Shown piece by piece: positions 43,622 to 55,760 of a DNA stretch of 64,000 bases. The notes below the pieces were generated by a model. That model searched no databases. It was not told the DNA's origin and worked only from the letters and a program-made list of their open reading frames with translations. The stretch covers positions 473,243-537,242 of the forward strand of contig NW_019091417.1 in the NCBI RefSeq assembly GCF_001949145.1, in the 5' to 3' direction. The stretch comes from Acanthaster planci. Taxonomy: Eukaryota; Echinodermata; Asteroidea; Valvatida; Acanthasteridae. Numbering within the stretch: the first letter of the stretch is position 1; every line of letters begins with the position of its first letter. The position numbers and the translations under genes were made by a program.

Positions 43622-45979
43622 ACGTGGGGCCGAGGCAGGAGATCTCTCTCTCCCTTCGGCAACGCGTTGGATTCTAAACTATGGTTGATCATCAATACAA
43701 AAGCGAAAGAACGGTTCACAGAGTACATTTCGTTTGAAGTATATCCAAACACAACATAAATATTACTACTACCCACTAAATTTAAAGATAATATGGCCCT
43801 GTTAAAAGGGTGGAAGGAAATACCGATGGAACCCAACACCAGCCACATGTTCACATGTTACATTATTTGTCTAACTCAAAAATATCGGTCCAAGTATGTA
43901 TAATAATATGAGCCTCGTGCTGAACCACGAGAGGGCGCAATTTTCCTAGCAACGCAGGCTCCATTGGTCGGAACTGCCCTTCGCTGGTTCACAAACGACT
44001 ATGAAATGCACGCGTTACGGTCCTATCGCTACCAACAAAATGAGCACTCTTGATACCAGCATGGCTCTTTTCAACCAATTATTAGGGGGTGCTTCTGTTC
44101 AAGGAGGATAGACCTTACGAAGAACGACAGAATTTCAGTCCTTTTAGTTGTAAGCAACCGAATTCTGCGCTCTGCAACTTAATTTGATTACTTACTGCCC
44201 CACAATGTGGTAATGGGAATTTCTTGCTTACATAGCCTGGTGGGACTAGTGTCACTGTCTAGAGAAATGAGCAGGTTAGGATGTGGTGCAGCGCCAAAAT
44301 GAAGACGACCATTCCTGTACATGCCGTCGTAAGAAAGAAAGTACGTAGAGCACTGTCTTGTTTTCGTTTCTTGCGTTCTCTTAGTCAATAGCCACATTAC
44401 TTTCTTCTTTCGTTGGATTTCTTAACGTAATGCGATCTTTGCATCAGTGAGCCCTGACCAGTGGCTGTGGCCAACGGCAATTTAGTCTTGCGGAACTAGG
44501 TTCTGGTGAGGAAATTTTTAGACATCTTTCAGATGTAATTTTGACTGTTTCAAAGCAAGAATGGATCAATTGCAATGAATGTTTCTATCTTATTTTTGTT
44601 GACTAGTTTTTGTACTACTAGTCGGAGTATTCCATGTAAAATTGTCAAATCGCAGTTTAATTAGGAGCTTTATGCGCCTTTTTATCTTTATTTCATACTT
44701 ATAAGTAAATTGCAACTTAAATTGGCAATTTGGCAGTGTAGCCTTTTAGGATCGTGAACTTATGTGACAAGGTCACATACCTGTATACTTCAGCTCTCAA
44801 TAGGTTTTCTGGCACAATAGGTTTTCTGCATGGTTTGTATGAGAGACTACAAGGATTTTCTCGTGCGTGTTCAGTCTTGTTTATTTATCCTCGGCGTTTC
44901 TTTGTTGCGTGTTTTCATAAGTAGTAGCCCATGCAACTAGCCTGAGGTCGTTGCAGGTTGATCTCCGATACAAAAACTATTTCCTCTAAAGACTAATCGC
45001 TGATTTTTTCCTTGCATTTACTGGGCACATTCTGATTAGCTTCCTCGGGTATACACCGAATTTCCGATGAGGCAGACAGTTGATGCCTCGAGGCGAAATG
45101 CTCCAAGGCACAAAATTATCAGGTTTTTAAATTACACTTCAAATTGAAGCTTATATTCGTCATCTTTTTGGTGGGTTTGCCAAATGGATTTTGAGGTATT
45201 TCCAGCCACTGGGTTAACCATAACTTTCCTGTGGGAGATTATTTTATTGCCAGTCTTGAGAGTATATGAGTCCTCAAGCCTCGTGGAAGCTTCGTTTCTC
45301 GAGGTATTGGGCGTTATATACTTTCTTTTGAAAAACAGCAAAAAACAATCAACCGGAGACCTTTGCCCCGAGCAGCGCGTTGTGTGAAAGAAATAAAAAA
45401 AAAATTGCGGGCCTCGTGAAACCCGAGGCCAATACCCGAGGCACACACAATGATGGCTAAGGCCAAAAAAAGTCTTCAGTTTCAGGTCAGCAGGCGTGTC
45501 GCCGTAGACTTGCGCATAGACGAAATAAAAAAAATGTTATTTGGTATAATACGATGCCCAATAGCTACCAAACTTGCTTGATCAACTTGAATCCTGCTAC
45601 TGCGTAATGTTAACGTGTTTTAAATGATTAATATGTACAGAAAAAGGAGTCCCTCTGGGCCCCATACATTTAGTCGGGCAATCTTTTTCAGATGACGTCA
45701 TTTTTGCATTATACATTTACATCTGGGAACCAGACAAACGAGGTGGATGTCCCGCGTAAACGCTTATAAATTTTTAAACAGTACATAGTAATGGAACTAG
45801 TCTATTCAAGTGTTGGTGGCGGCGGAACCTACGTACAAGCACATGTGCGTGTATCAATTTCTAGGAAAAAAGTGAGGGCAAAAAAAAAAAAAAGAATTGA
45901 AAAAAAGCAGCGTCGCTGCCCCTCTTTGGGGCCAGTCCCTGACCAGAAACCGGAGACCTTTTTGGCCTATGCAAAGTTT

Positions 45980-46780
45980 TCTATTTCTGACCGTGATTTC
46001 GCAATAAAGGAAAGAAATGATATCAGTCATACATTTGGTGTTTTCGATATTACGTGTATATTATTCATTATTGTGGGAGAAGTATCACGCCCACTCTCCT
46101 ATCAAAAAAAAATTTGCCTGTTCAGTTCTGGTTTTATTTACATCTGATGAGATACTGTGTATTGGCGGTAAAATATTGCAACGGTAACTTCATTTATAAC
46201 GTAATTCAGGATGAAGGCGGCAGAATGAATTTATTACCCTGGTAACGGACTGCTCCGCTCCATGGACCCTCAGTTGTCTTACAGCCTCAACTAATCGAAT
46301 GCATCCAATGACTGGGTTTTGCTTCGAGACTAAAACCTGGACGCAGGGGCGTCGCTAGAGGGGGTGTCGGGGGTGTCACACCCCCATTGGTTAGTTTTGT
46401 CGGCAAAATCATGGTCTGTCTGCAAACTAAAAAAAGCCAGGTAGATGTCTGGCTAGGGGATCAGACTACAGTACACGTGTCAGTTTGTCGGTTAATTTTA
46501 CGTGGCATCCCCTATTAAAAATGGTCTAGCGACACCCGTGGATGGACGACATAGGTGCCGTCTTTGGAGGCCCAAAATTTGCTCTGACCGCCTTGCAATA
46601 AAACTAAGATGAACAAACTTCTCATGTAAGCAGGTCATCTCCCGGCATGTCAAGTCAACCGATAACTTAGCCTTACATATACCAGCAATGACCTAGCCAG
46701 TCATCGTGATCGTAACATCGGCTTCATTAGGCTGAATTAAAGGGCATAATCACACTGGGAGAGCAATTTCACATATCCAA
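45980..46780 (+). repeat. Upstream block A of lectin copy 2 (with 58600-59720)
   Basis: Shares CCGTGATTTCGC-AT, CATTTGGTGTTT, AAAATTTGCT, CTCATGTAA-CAGGT, GGCATGTC-AGTCA and CTAG-CCAGTCATCG in order with the block at 58600-59720. The right-hand copy lacks the foldback at 46346-46538, so that element inserted later. Confidence 0.6.
46346..46538. mobile_element. Foldback element with GGGCGTCGCTAGA ends
   Basis: GGGCGTCGCTAGAGGGGGTG and TGGTCTAGCGACACCC are inverted. The empty site appears in the related block at 58.6-59.7 kb. Confidence 0.6.
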
Positions 46781-48149
46781 ACATATGGCCTAGTAAAAAA
46801 GGAAACTGAGATAAACTTGTTTCTTTAACGTGAGTGATTATTTTTGTACAAAGTAACCATTATCTGTTTCATTATTCTCTTTCGTAACACACAAAGAAAT
46901 CCAAAGTGCCGCCACAGATGAACGAGCACGAAGTCAGGAATGGCTTTGCACCAAATAACTATTTTCGTGTTAAATTCATACTGTCTAGACAGCTTTTTGT
47001 CAGAATTATGTAATGTTTGCTGGGATCTCCAAAGCATGATACCCAAAAGCGATAAGAACAGAGAAGGAAGTATACGTTGGAAGAAATGGGGGTTATGTCG
47101 AAGGACACTGGGTTATAGGCTGCAGGAAGAATGAGCTCCTGCAGTGTAGGGGAGGGTGGTGCAGGTTGGTCATCGGGGCAACTGGCCCACTCTTAAGCCA
47201 AAAGCAATTAAAAGGTTTAGAAATTGAGCAGTTGCGTTTAAACAACAATATTCATATTTATCAGAGGTCAAGCTGAACATAAATTGAGGCCCATGGGAGA
47301 AATATAAATTAAACTTGAAAAATAAACTTCAAATCATGACTTAGGATAATAAATATGCCAAAACCAAACAAATTCATGTTTTGCTTAATATTACAAAAAC
47401 AGAAATTGCATGACTGGAGGAAAGATGCAGGAATTTATAATTACTTTGTTTTATTTAACTCTGATGCTTCTGACATAATTACGATTGCCAATTTCAGTGT
47501 GTTATTATCAATTTACCCATTCCAACATTCATTTCGTACTCTTTTGGTGTCACGTTTTAAAGTTTTATGATGTGGTCCACTTGCCCCGGGTGTGGGGCTG
47601 GTGATCCACTTTAGGTGAATTTTTAATGAGTTAATATTCATAAATTTTATTAATGTAATTGAATTCAACTGTTTGCAATAAACAAACAAGTGCTTTGGTC
47701 ATGTTTTAAGAACAATTTTATCATTTTCCTGGATTATGGAATATCATGGTTAGAATCAGGAATATGCTTAAGTGGTCCAGTCGCCTCAACTTCTCCTACG
47801 TACTGCTCTTCGATTTTTTATTCATTTCTGGCACGGTCCATTAAACCGCGCTCAGTCATGTATAATGGATACGTGGATTCTTCATTACTATTATTATTAT
47901 TATTTATTTATTCGGCCATTCAGAACAGATACTGGTGGGACAATATTCAACAAACATAAAAATCAATGGACTTAACAAAAGGACATCACAAATAACAAGA
48001 ATAACCCACTCCAAGTTGGCCAGGATTGACAAAAGTATACTGTGACGCCGCGCCCCTCCGACGAAGGCGAGGGCGCCCTCCTCCTCAAGACGCTGCGCGT
48101 CGGACGGCACGCCGGAGAGTCCCCCAAGAAAGTTGGTCTTCGTCGAGAT

Positions 48150-48265
48150 GATGGCTAATCTGATTGGTGGAAACTGAATGACGTAACCCGGACAGACCTG
48201 ACTTGAAATATACTTCACCTGAACACCTGACTTATATACAACAATTAATAAGTGGCTGGCTTATT
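48150..48265 (+). promoter_or_regulatory. TGACGTAACCC block upstream of lectin copy 2
   Basis: Same block as 8700-8850, about 730 bp before the start codon: reversed CCAAT (GATTGG) and TGACGTAA. Possibly a promoter piece carried by a repeat; function not shown. Confidence 0.35.
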
Positions 48266-48991
48266 CATCAACACGTTGAATCTCGGTTTCCTTTTTTAAG
48301 GCACAGTGTATATACAATATACCACCACTCGTCCAGCAACGACACTTACACTAACCGGTCTTTAGTGCAAACTGCGTACGGGTGTATGTGTTGCGTGTAA
48401 TCCCAAATACAGAGCTGGGTTTAACACTTAAGTGTATAATTCGTCAAAATGCTGGTATTTTTGTTCACAAAAATTTTGGATTTAAAATTTAGGCACATTT
48501 TAGGGGGAATCTGCCATCGATACAGTCACTGCCGAATCTACTGGGGGGGGTTGTATTTAAACAAACATTCACAGACTGCTTCATCTCCAGAAAGAAATTA
48601 GAAAATAAAATTTTAAGTCGAATTTTCAATTTATCAAATGTAAATTTAACATTTTTGTGAAGTGGAATACTTTGTCAAATGCTGGCAAAAAAAAAATAGA
48701 ACGCTCCATGCTTCTCTTCTGAACGCTTTTTACTATATCACTCCAAGAAGTCAATATAGTGTAATACCTTCATAGAACGCGAGGTTCCATCAGGGATAGA
48801 CATGCTGAGCAATTCTGTATCGACCCTCTCATCCCCTACGGTTGTTCTAAAACCATGCAAGGCGGTCGCTATAGCAGCGAGGAATGTTTCTACGCCGCGA
48901 AATTGGCGTCACGTTTTGTATAGATTTTCATACTGTTCGTTGAGTGGTTTCAATGAGGACGTTTCTTGACCAACCTGTAGCAAGGAAGAAA

Positions 48992-49315
48992 ATGTTACTT
49001 ATTTTGGCATTAGCCAATACATTTGTTTCCATGCAGTTGCATGCTTATAATGCACGTACCCCTACAAACCACAGGTACACGCCTGACCAAATGTGCGGGT
49101 TTGTTGACTACTTTTTGAAAAGTCCAATCCTCAATCAATCAATCGTAAAGACACAGAGACACTGCTTCAGTCTGTGTCTTGAACATCCAGACTGCAAGTC
49201 TACAAACTACTTCTGGAAGACACATGAGTGTGTCTTAAACAACGTATCACATTTTGGCGGTACCCAGGCACTGGAGATGATATCTGGAAGTTTCTATGCA
49301 TTCACCAAATCAAGG
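48992..49315 (+). CDS. Copy 2 exon 1: signal peptide and PAN domain
   Basis: 324 bp, donor gtgagt, phase 0. It contains PDQMCGFVDYFLKSPILNQ, HCFSLCLEHPDCKSTNYF, HECVLNNVSHFGG and ISGSFYAFTK. No TAA and no frameshift, unlike copy 1. Confidence 0.9.
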
Positions 49316-52300
49316 GTGAGTAAATAAAATCGTTTTCTTCACTTACTTGCAAATGTATGAACAGAAGCTACGCATCATGTCACCCTAAATCGTTTGACCA
49401 CTCATACATGCGAGTGGATTTGTTGTAGTCCAAAGCACTAACATCTTCAATATCCACACATAAAGGGTGTTAAACTTACACCGCAGTGTTTGCCGTGCAC
49501 ACTTTATAAGATCAGAAGTTGTGGAATTTTTTTTTACTCATACAGTGATAGTCAACAAACCGCAAGCTGTTGCTGAAAAGCTTAGGCGATGAGTCTGGAA
49601 ACTGATGCTATTAGAACCAAATCAACACGTAAGACATGTAAGCGTACATGCAAAAAACACACATAAAGAGTAGGCTGGAATGTCATTATCAATTTATTTT
49701 GGCTATTCAATCAGTTTTTTCGTATACGTTGATAATCAGGGCTATGTGAGCTTCCAAAATGTGGCCATGCAGAAAGCTTTAGAATCGGTAGAATACAGTT
49801 AATAGGCATGCAACTAATTTATCGGAAAGGTCTCAACGAAATTGGGAAATTGGATAACTCTGAATTGCCCCAAAGTGTTCCAACGGCTCGTGCCTGAATT
49901 GATTAACTCTAGAGGCATGAAATGGCCGTGTACAGGCGCCAGGTGGTTCGTAATTGGCTGTTTATGATAAATCAAAGACACAAAAACTGTTTCGGGGGGG
50001 GGGGTGTTTTTTGGTCATTAGTACAAAAGGAATGACTATCCAAGATTAATATCGATCACATAGCTGTTGGCATAACAATTGCGTCACTCTTGTCTCTTGT
50101 GTATTAAAATCTCTGTTTTTTGGCTCGATGAAAACTTCAAAACGGATGTGTATAATTATAAATAAAATTTGTCATGCTGGCTTTGATCAGATGTATAATA
50201 TTTGCATTGTCCTGGGTTATCTCAAGTGTTGGCTCACACATTCTTTACAAGCCGTAATGATCATTGTAATACTCTCTTGTACAGTAAAGAACACTGTGAT
50301 CACGAGAAAGCCTCAGCTGGTTGTGAATCAAGATATCACCATATGTACATGTATTACTCAACCGAAATTTACAATGCACCCGGTTAAATATCTGATTTAT
50401 ATGATTCTCCTGTTTGTTTGTAAGTGTTTTCGAAATCTGTCAATGAGATCCCAACGACTTACATTTAAAGTCTTATTCAACTGAGTTTGTTCTCATTATT
50501 CTCTTAAACCATCACTCCAGGTAGAGTTAAAGGTGCCAACTTGTAAGACTTCTAACAAAAAAGAAGTTATGCAGTTTGCCCTTTCAGTTCCACGATTCCA
50601 AATTGCTGTGGTTTCAATATAGACTTAAAGAATCTTGGCTGTTTATTCTTATTTGCTTAAAACTTTAAGAGAGATAATGACTTGTGGTTTTTTTTTTTGT
50701 CAAGCTGAAAATAAAACCTCGATGCATCTCTTTTGTACTTGTGAGTTTTCATACTTCTTTTTGGAACCAGAACAGCAACTGGCTTAAAAAATACCCTGAA
50801 CATTGATATGCTTTTGGATAACAAATTAATTATCCTTTTCAGAATATCTAATAATTCCAGGAATATACTTAATTGAATTCTTTTGTTTTGCCGCTTCCAT
50901 ATTAATAAGATGAAAATAACTAACGGAGATTCTGTTAAATGTATTACTAAGTGGGGCCTTTTCGCTTTTCCGTGTAATTTATTAATGTCTAGTGTGAATT
51001 GACGGTGTATTGATTTCTTTTTTTAAACCCAATTTAATACACAAGATAAACAAGGCCCTGGGGGAAAAACAAGTTTCGGGGAAAGCATTTATGGAGGTTC
51101 GTCCTCCGTTGGTCTCATTGAAATGTCAGGAAACTCTGTGCAGTTTAATGAGTAAAATAGGCACCGAATGACATTCTTATGGTTGATGGTTTCGACTTCT
51201 GTCCGGGAAATTATCTATGATTAAAATGATATTATCTAATACATTTTTAGAATAAGTATAGTTTGGGCGGAAATTTTAAGGTTAATTGTATTGTTATGCG
51301 GATGGAAAAACATTGTAAGTTTCCGTGTGGGAATTGTTGTTGTTATTGTTAATGTTATCGTCCACCTTTGAGTAAGGTACTTTTAATTTGAAACTGAAAT
51401 ATATTCAAGGAAATGCCATCAATTCGTCGTGTATAATCTTACACTTATTACCTCTTATGATCTTGATGAAATTCAAACCTGTACCTTCGTCCTTTATGGC
51501 AATTGTAATTAGTTATCGCAGAAAACAAACTCGTAAATTACGACGACTCTTGATCAGTGATCTAATTATTTTGTATCTGTGAACAAACAGCCTGAATGCA
51601 GTATGGGACCAACCACGGAGAAGACTCAGGCAATATGGATTGAACAAGGTACGATAACCATGCTTTACAATGTGTGCGTACTTAATCTCGTGATACACAC
51701 ACCTTCGATCCTTAGATTTTTTTCTATCAACATGTCCAAGCATTCGTTTGGACTAGTGAGCAAGAAGTCGTGGGTTCGATTCGCACCCAAGTACGCTTGA
51801 GGTTTTTTCACATGCCTTTAAGGGCAAACGCTGGGTATACAGTTTCATACAACACGGCGGGAAGGGCAAAGAAATTCAAAATTAATTAAGATCTCCCCGG
51901 TGTAAATCCATCCTAAGAAATAGCTGTTCGTGGTACCCGCTGCTACATCTAACTCGAGCCAACCAGCCGAGACCAGCAAGCTCGGTGGTTTAGTGGTTTA
52001 GACGTCTGCACTAGTAAGCAAGAAATCGTGGGTTTGAGTCCCACCTAAGTACGCTTGTGGTCTTTTTACAAGCCTCTGGGGGACACTGTGAGTAATATGT
52101 GTTATAAAATCGTCAGGAAGGGCAAAAGATAAGAAATCCATTCGTCTGACCTGTGAATGTGAACATTCTATTCAGTGAAAAGAGTCAGATCCCCAGATCC
52201 TCTATAGACTTGAGAGTGGGAGATTTTAACAAATTATTAGGTATCAGTCCCGTTTTAATTAAACACTGTACGCCTGATTTCAATTCTTTGGCAATTCATT

Positions 52301-55241
52301 GTTGTGTAAGCAAATTGCAATTAGAAAGCAAGCAAACCTTTCTGGGAAAACATATTTTCAGTCAGGAAATTATGAATCCGATCAGAAACCCCATATAGCG
52401 GGTTTATCAAAAAAGGAAACCCAACTTTAAGTGGTTACTATGGCAAAGCCACACACTTTCCAGCGGAAAACTTGGAATCATCTAAAAGTAATGAACAAAT
52501 GCTTTCTAATGATGCCTCATTTAAGATTTTACCGTTAAGCATCACTGAGCACAAATGTGTTGAAATGTAGGTGCATAATTGGGGATGGTTCACTCTGACA
52601 TGGGACAAAATTGACAATGAATCATTCCCCCCTCTAATCTAATAAATTAAAATCCCATGTAGCTACAACAAAGCACAAGATAGTGTTACATGTAATACGA
52701 AACACTAACGTAGCCTACATTTTGAAGGAAATAAAGGTAAAACAAAACAACAATCAAGATGTAATTTCTCTCCAAACTTTGGCAGCCCGCAAATTGAGGC
52801 AAAATGGGAGTGATCTGTGGACGAGTAATCTAGTTCGCATGGTCGTTGCGATACGGGAGAGTCTTGATTACGTCATTTCAGTTGTTCTCAATTTGTGAAA
52901 ACCATAATCTAATCTAATACCCGCAATGCCCTCGATTAATTTATGACACTGTTGGTGGTGCGGTGTCTCACTCTGTGTGCCACTGCTTATGTATAAGTAG
53001 ACGTTTGTTGTTAATATTACGCATGCAGAATTGTCATTGGTTGGAAGGTCGAGCCAACTGAGCCCATTCTTCAGACTTTCATATGGCCCTGAACGAGCCA
53101 ACGACGGCCACGTTAATACACTCATGACCAGCGAGCCCTACTGTGCTCACACAGGTGGGTGTCAGACCGATTTTGCCCCCTTATTACTTTAACAAAGGCG
53201 CTTCAAGCTATTAGATTAATTTACCGAAAATAGAGATGAGGAATGTGAGAGTATATTCGATTCTGGCCCAAAGCAACACTCGCTTTACTGGGTACTACAA
53301 TACAAGTTTACTGCATCAACATCAAAAATGAAAAAAGGAGAAAGATCTGTGTCTTCCCTTGATGTGCAAAAAATGTTATTGGGAGGTACATAACACCTCC
53401 AGAGAGTGATCGTACATGATACATCAAAAGTGATTTTTTTTATTCGAACACTGTTGAGATGTCGCCCAACATCCTTGGTGGCGTGTTAACTTGGGAGGAG
53501 ACCACTGTTTGGGACGCATCACCATTGTCACCAGAGGTGACTGTTGTGGTAAGTGATACGTCAACTTCAGTAGGCCTAACTCGGTTTTTAAATCTCTATT
53601 TAATCGAGTGTCTGATGTGTTGCTTAGTGTTGTGAGCATGATTAAGACTTCAGAAAGGAAGAATTTAGTACAAACCTAAATGTACGTCATCACATATTGC
53701 ACAGGGGATTTTTGACTTCAAGTTTACGAGATCGGTTGCTTTTTGAATACACAATTTATAACTTCATTTTGCAGATTTTTGATGTTTTCAATTGACTCTT
53801 TTGATGAAAAGTGAGAACAGTCAATTAGAGGATCTTGTAATTTGTCTTGGGCGAAACCCACAGACTACATGGTATTCAAAAAGTGTGAGTGATGCACACG
53901 AAGTATGCACCTGCCGGGGAACAAAGCTTTTTCCCTTTATAAAGAGTTATTTTCACAGTCAAGAGTAATCGGCAAAGTTACCTTAGAGAAGTGTGTTTTC
54001 AACGGTCAAATTGAACATCTTGTAATTTTTTCTTGTACAAAACCCCATGGACTACATGGCGTTCTAAGGAACACAAAATGCACCTAGTGAGTAGTGTGCC
54101 TATTGGACCATGTATCACCAAAATACATGAAAAAATGATTTAGCGGGAAAATGACTGCATTCGTATGTGTGTACATCCAGTCCGTATATGAGTCCATGAG
54201 GTGCTTGCACGGTCACCGTGATCGCAGTTTCACGTTAGTTTCTGGTCACTACTACAGGTAGCGGAGAGGAAATTATTCCGGTAGCTGGAAAATCAGGAGA
54301 TATAAGGTCTAGAAATCGTAGAGTTTGTTCAGAAAAATAGGCCTCGCTCCCTAGTACCGAAAGAGCAGCGATGTTAGCTAAACATGCACAGCCGACAAGT
54401 TTGGACTATGATAGTTAGATGTCAGTATTTTTTTGCATTAAAAATGTCTCTTTTCGTGGATAAATGTTAACTTTGAACTGATCCATATTCTATTTTACCT
54501 CAAACCTTACATTTAGTTTCCTCTTCGTTCAGTTTATACCTGGAGGTAATTCTTCTGGTGAATTTCGCCAAAGTAATCTAGCTGCTTTTAGTATTAACAA
54601 TTTACATAAAGTCCTACAACTGCTTGCGTAAATTGGCGCCAATTAACGGATGTGGCATAGAGTGATGAACATAAACGATGATCAGCCAAACATAGTTACA
54701 AAAACAGAAGACATTTTTTGTTAACTTGAAAACAGTTGTATCCTGGGCGGAAATGTTTTAAAGATTGTCCAATGAATGTAATGCACTTTTCTTGTATCCA
54801 AGGATTATTCGGCAGTTCCATTTTTTTGTGATTTGAATAATTGTGTAACCAACATGTATATATCAACTGCACAATGTATCACATCATATAGTAGGCATAT
54901 GCGTCCACGACCACTCATAACTCGAAAGCTTATGTCTTTTACAGTTGGTTACGGTACCATGACGTCTGTACATTTAGGAATGATCACTTTTTCGCATTTT
55001 TGCAGAGAATCGCTTGATTGGAGCAACAGTTCGCGTGGGTCTCAACTCTGAAGTCACCCGTAACATGATATGTGGCTCAGCAGTCACTAAATCTCAGGCC
55101 CAACCGGGGGCATGGATTGAGTTTGTTTGTGACCCTCCTACTTTGGCTCGTTATGTCAGTGTAGATGCTAACTATGGGGCTGGTACTGACTCCCTTGAAA
55201 TCTGTGAAGTCATGGTCAAGGAATATGTTCAAGAAAAGTAG
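48992..55241 (+). CDS. PAN-F-type lectin gene, copy 2, intact
   Basis: Five exons: 48992-49315, 51591-51648, 53029-53154, 53459-53548, 55006-55241. Total 834 bp, 277 aa, all phases closing. It encodes a secreted fucose-binding lectin by family knowledge. Residues 1-18 form a signal peptide (MLLILALANTFVSMQLHA), 34-108 a PAN/apple domain with five cysteines (MCGF, HCFSLC, DCKS, ECVL), then a short linker ending WIEQ, and 128-277 an F-type lectin domain. The fucose motif H-x26-R-x-D-x4-R is complete: His168 (CAHT), Arg195-Gly-Asp197-Cys-Cys, Arg202. Also seen are HPWWRVNL and CGSAV. An upstream in-frame ATG at 48953 would add 13 residues (MRTFLDQPVARKK) before the leader; the inner ATG is preferred because copy 1 starts there. 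AATAAA follows at 55292. Confidence 0.88.
50180..50650 (+). pseudogene. LINE reverse-transcriptase 3' remnant in intron 1 of copy 2
   Basis: Broken frames read TFFTSRNDHCNTLLYSK (reverse-transcriptase end motif, usually H-x-x-VTSRLDYCNSLLY) and later a VPTCKTSNKKEVMQFA segment. It resembles CR1/jockey-type non-LTR elements. A second remnant is at 63440-63985. Confidence 0.6.
51591..51648 (+). CDS. Copy 2 exon 2: linker
   Basis: 58 bp, acceptor gaacaaacag, donor gtacga, phase 0 to 1. It encodes PECSMGPTTEKTQAIWIEQ. It is supported by the matching exon of copy 1 and by phase. Confidence 0.7.
51745..51875 (+). mobile_element. tRNA-derived SINE fragment
   Basis: B box GTGGGTTCGATTCGCACCC followed by AAGTACGCTTGAGG and a tail ending GGGAAGGGCAAAG. 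It has the same 3' body as the fuller copy at 51955-52145. Confidence 0.65.
51955..52145 (+). mobile_element. tRNA-derived SINE, fuller copy
   Basis: A box TGGTTTAGTGGTTTAGACG, B box GGGTTTGAGTCCCACC, body AAGTACGCTTGTGG and tail AGGAAGGGCAAAAG. It lies in intron 2 of lectin copy 2. Not a functional tRNA, because the acceptor stem does not pair. Confidence 0.7.
53029..53154 (+). CDS. Copy 2 exon 3: start of F-type lectin domain
   Basis: 126 bp, acceptor gcatgcag, donor gtgggt. It encodes LSLVGRSSQLSPFF, GPERANDGHVNTLM and YCAHT. The usual GK-A-QSS and AIDG are altered (GRSSQL, ANDG) compared with copy 1. Confidence 0.82.
53459..53548 (+). CDS. Copy 2 exon 4: F-type lectin core
   Basis: 90 bp, phase 1 to 1, donor gtaagt. 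It encodes VAQHPWWRVNLGGDHCLG and RITIVTRGDCC. Confidence 0.88.
55006..55241 (+). CDS. Copy 2 exon 5: F-type lectin C-terminus and stop
   Basis: 236 bp, acceptor tttttgcag, ends TAG. It encodes NRLIGATVRVG, NMICGSAVTKSQAQPG, PPTLARYVSVDANYG and EICEVMVKEYVQEK. Confidence 0.9.
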
Positions 55242-55291
55242 CAATGAGAATTCGGTTTATGACTTAAATGCTTTGATGAAACTATTCTCAA

Positions 55292-55297
55292 AATAAA
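55292..55297 (+). terminator. Polyadenylation signal of lectin copy 2
   Basis: AATAAA 51 bp after the stop codon. Confidence 0.7.
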
Positions 55298-55324
55298 GTT
55301 AAATGCTAGCATGAAATTTTTGGA

Positions 55325-55760
55325 CTGTTGTGTACTCGAGCTCGACTAGAGTCACAATTTTTGGCGACTCGACTCGAGTTCCTCATTAGAAGACCCAACT
55401 CGAGTGAAAGTTACTAAGACTCAAGTCCAAAACATAAAAGCAAACTTCTTTGCTGAAAATATCTGCATTGACTTACAGTGCCGGTTTATAATTAATATTT
55501 ATGCGATGTGTAACGATCATCAAGAGTAAGATTTCATGTGATCACAATGCATGTAGAAACCCCGAGGTAAATTTTTACAATGCCCCCAAAGATTTTTCTT
55601 TCTGGTATTTCTAGGTTTTGTTCAAATATTGGTGACTCGACATAACTCGAGCTATAAATTACTTAACTTGACTTTTTTCGTTAATGACTTGACTCGAAGT
55701 ACTACGTTAAAATGACTCGAGGAAGCTGGAGTGACTAAGTTACAATAACTCGAGTCAAAT
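55325..55760. repeat. ACTCGAGTC-rich repeat after lectin copy 2
   Basis: Many CTCGAGT/GACTCGA motifs at 55335-55430 and 55630-55770, as in introns of both CTLD genes. Confidence 0.55.

Larger units (their letters stand above)
43622..48991. other. Region between fucosyltransferase and lectin copy 2
   Basis: No gene is recognised. It contains block 45980-46780 (shared with 58600-59720), a foldback inside it (46346-46538), an (ATT)n run near 47886-47907, the TGACGTAACCC block (48150-48265), and the 5' flank of lectin copy 2 (48700-48991). Confidence 0.6.

Noticed and set aside
43469-43759. 96-codon plus frame after the fucosyltransferase stop
   Set aside because: Overlaps the gene end in another frame; no motifs, likely 3' UTR.
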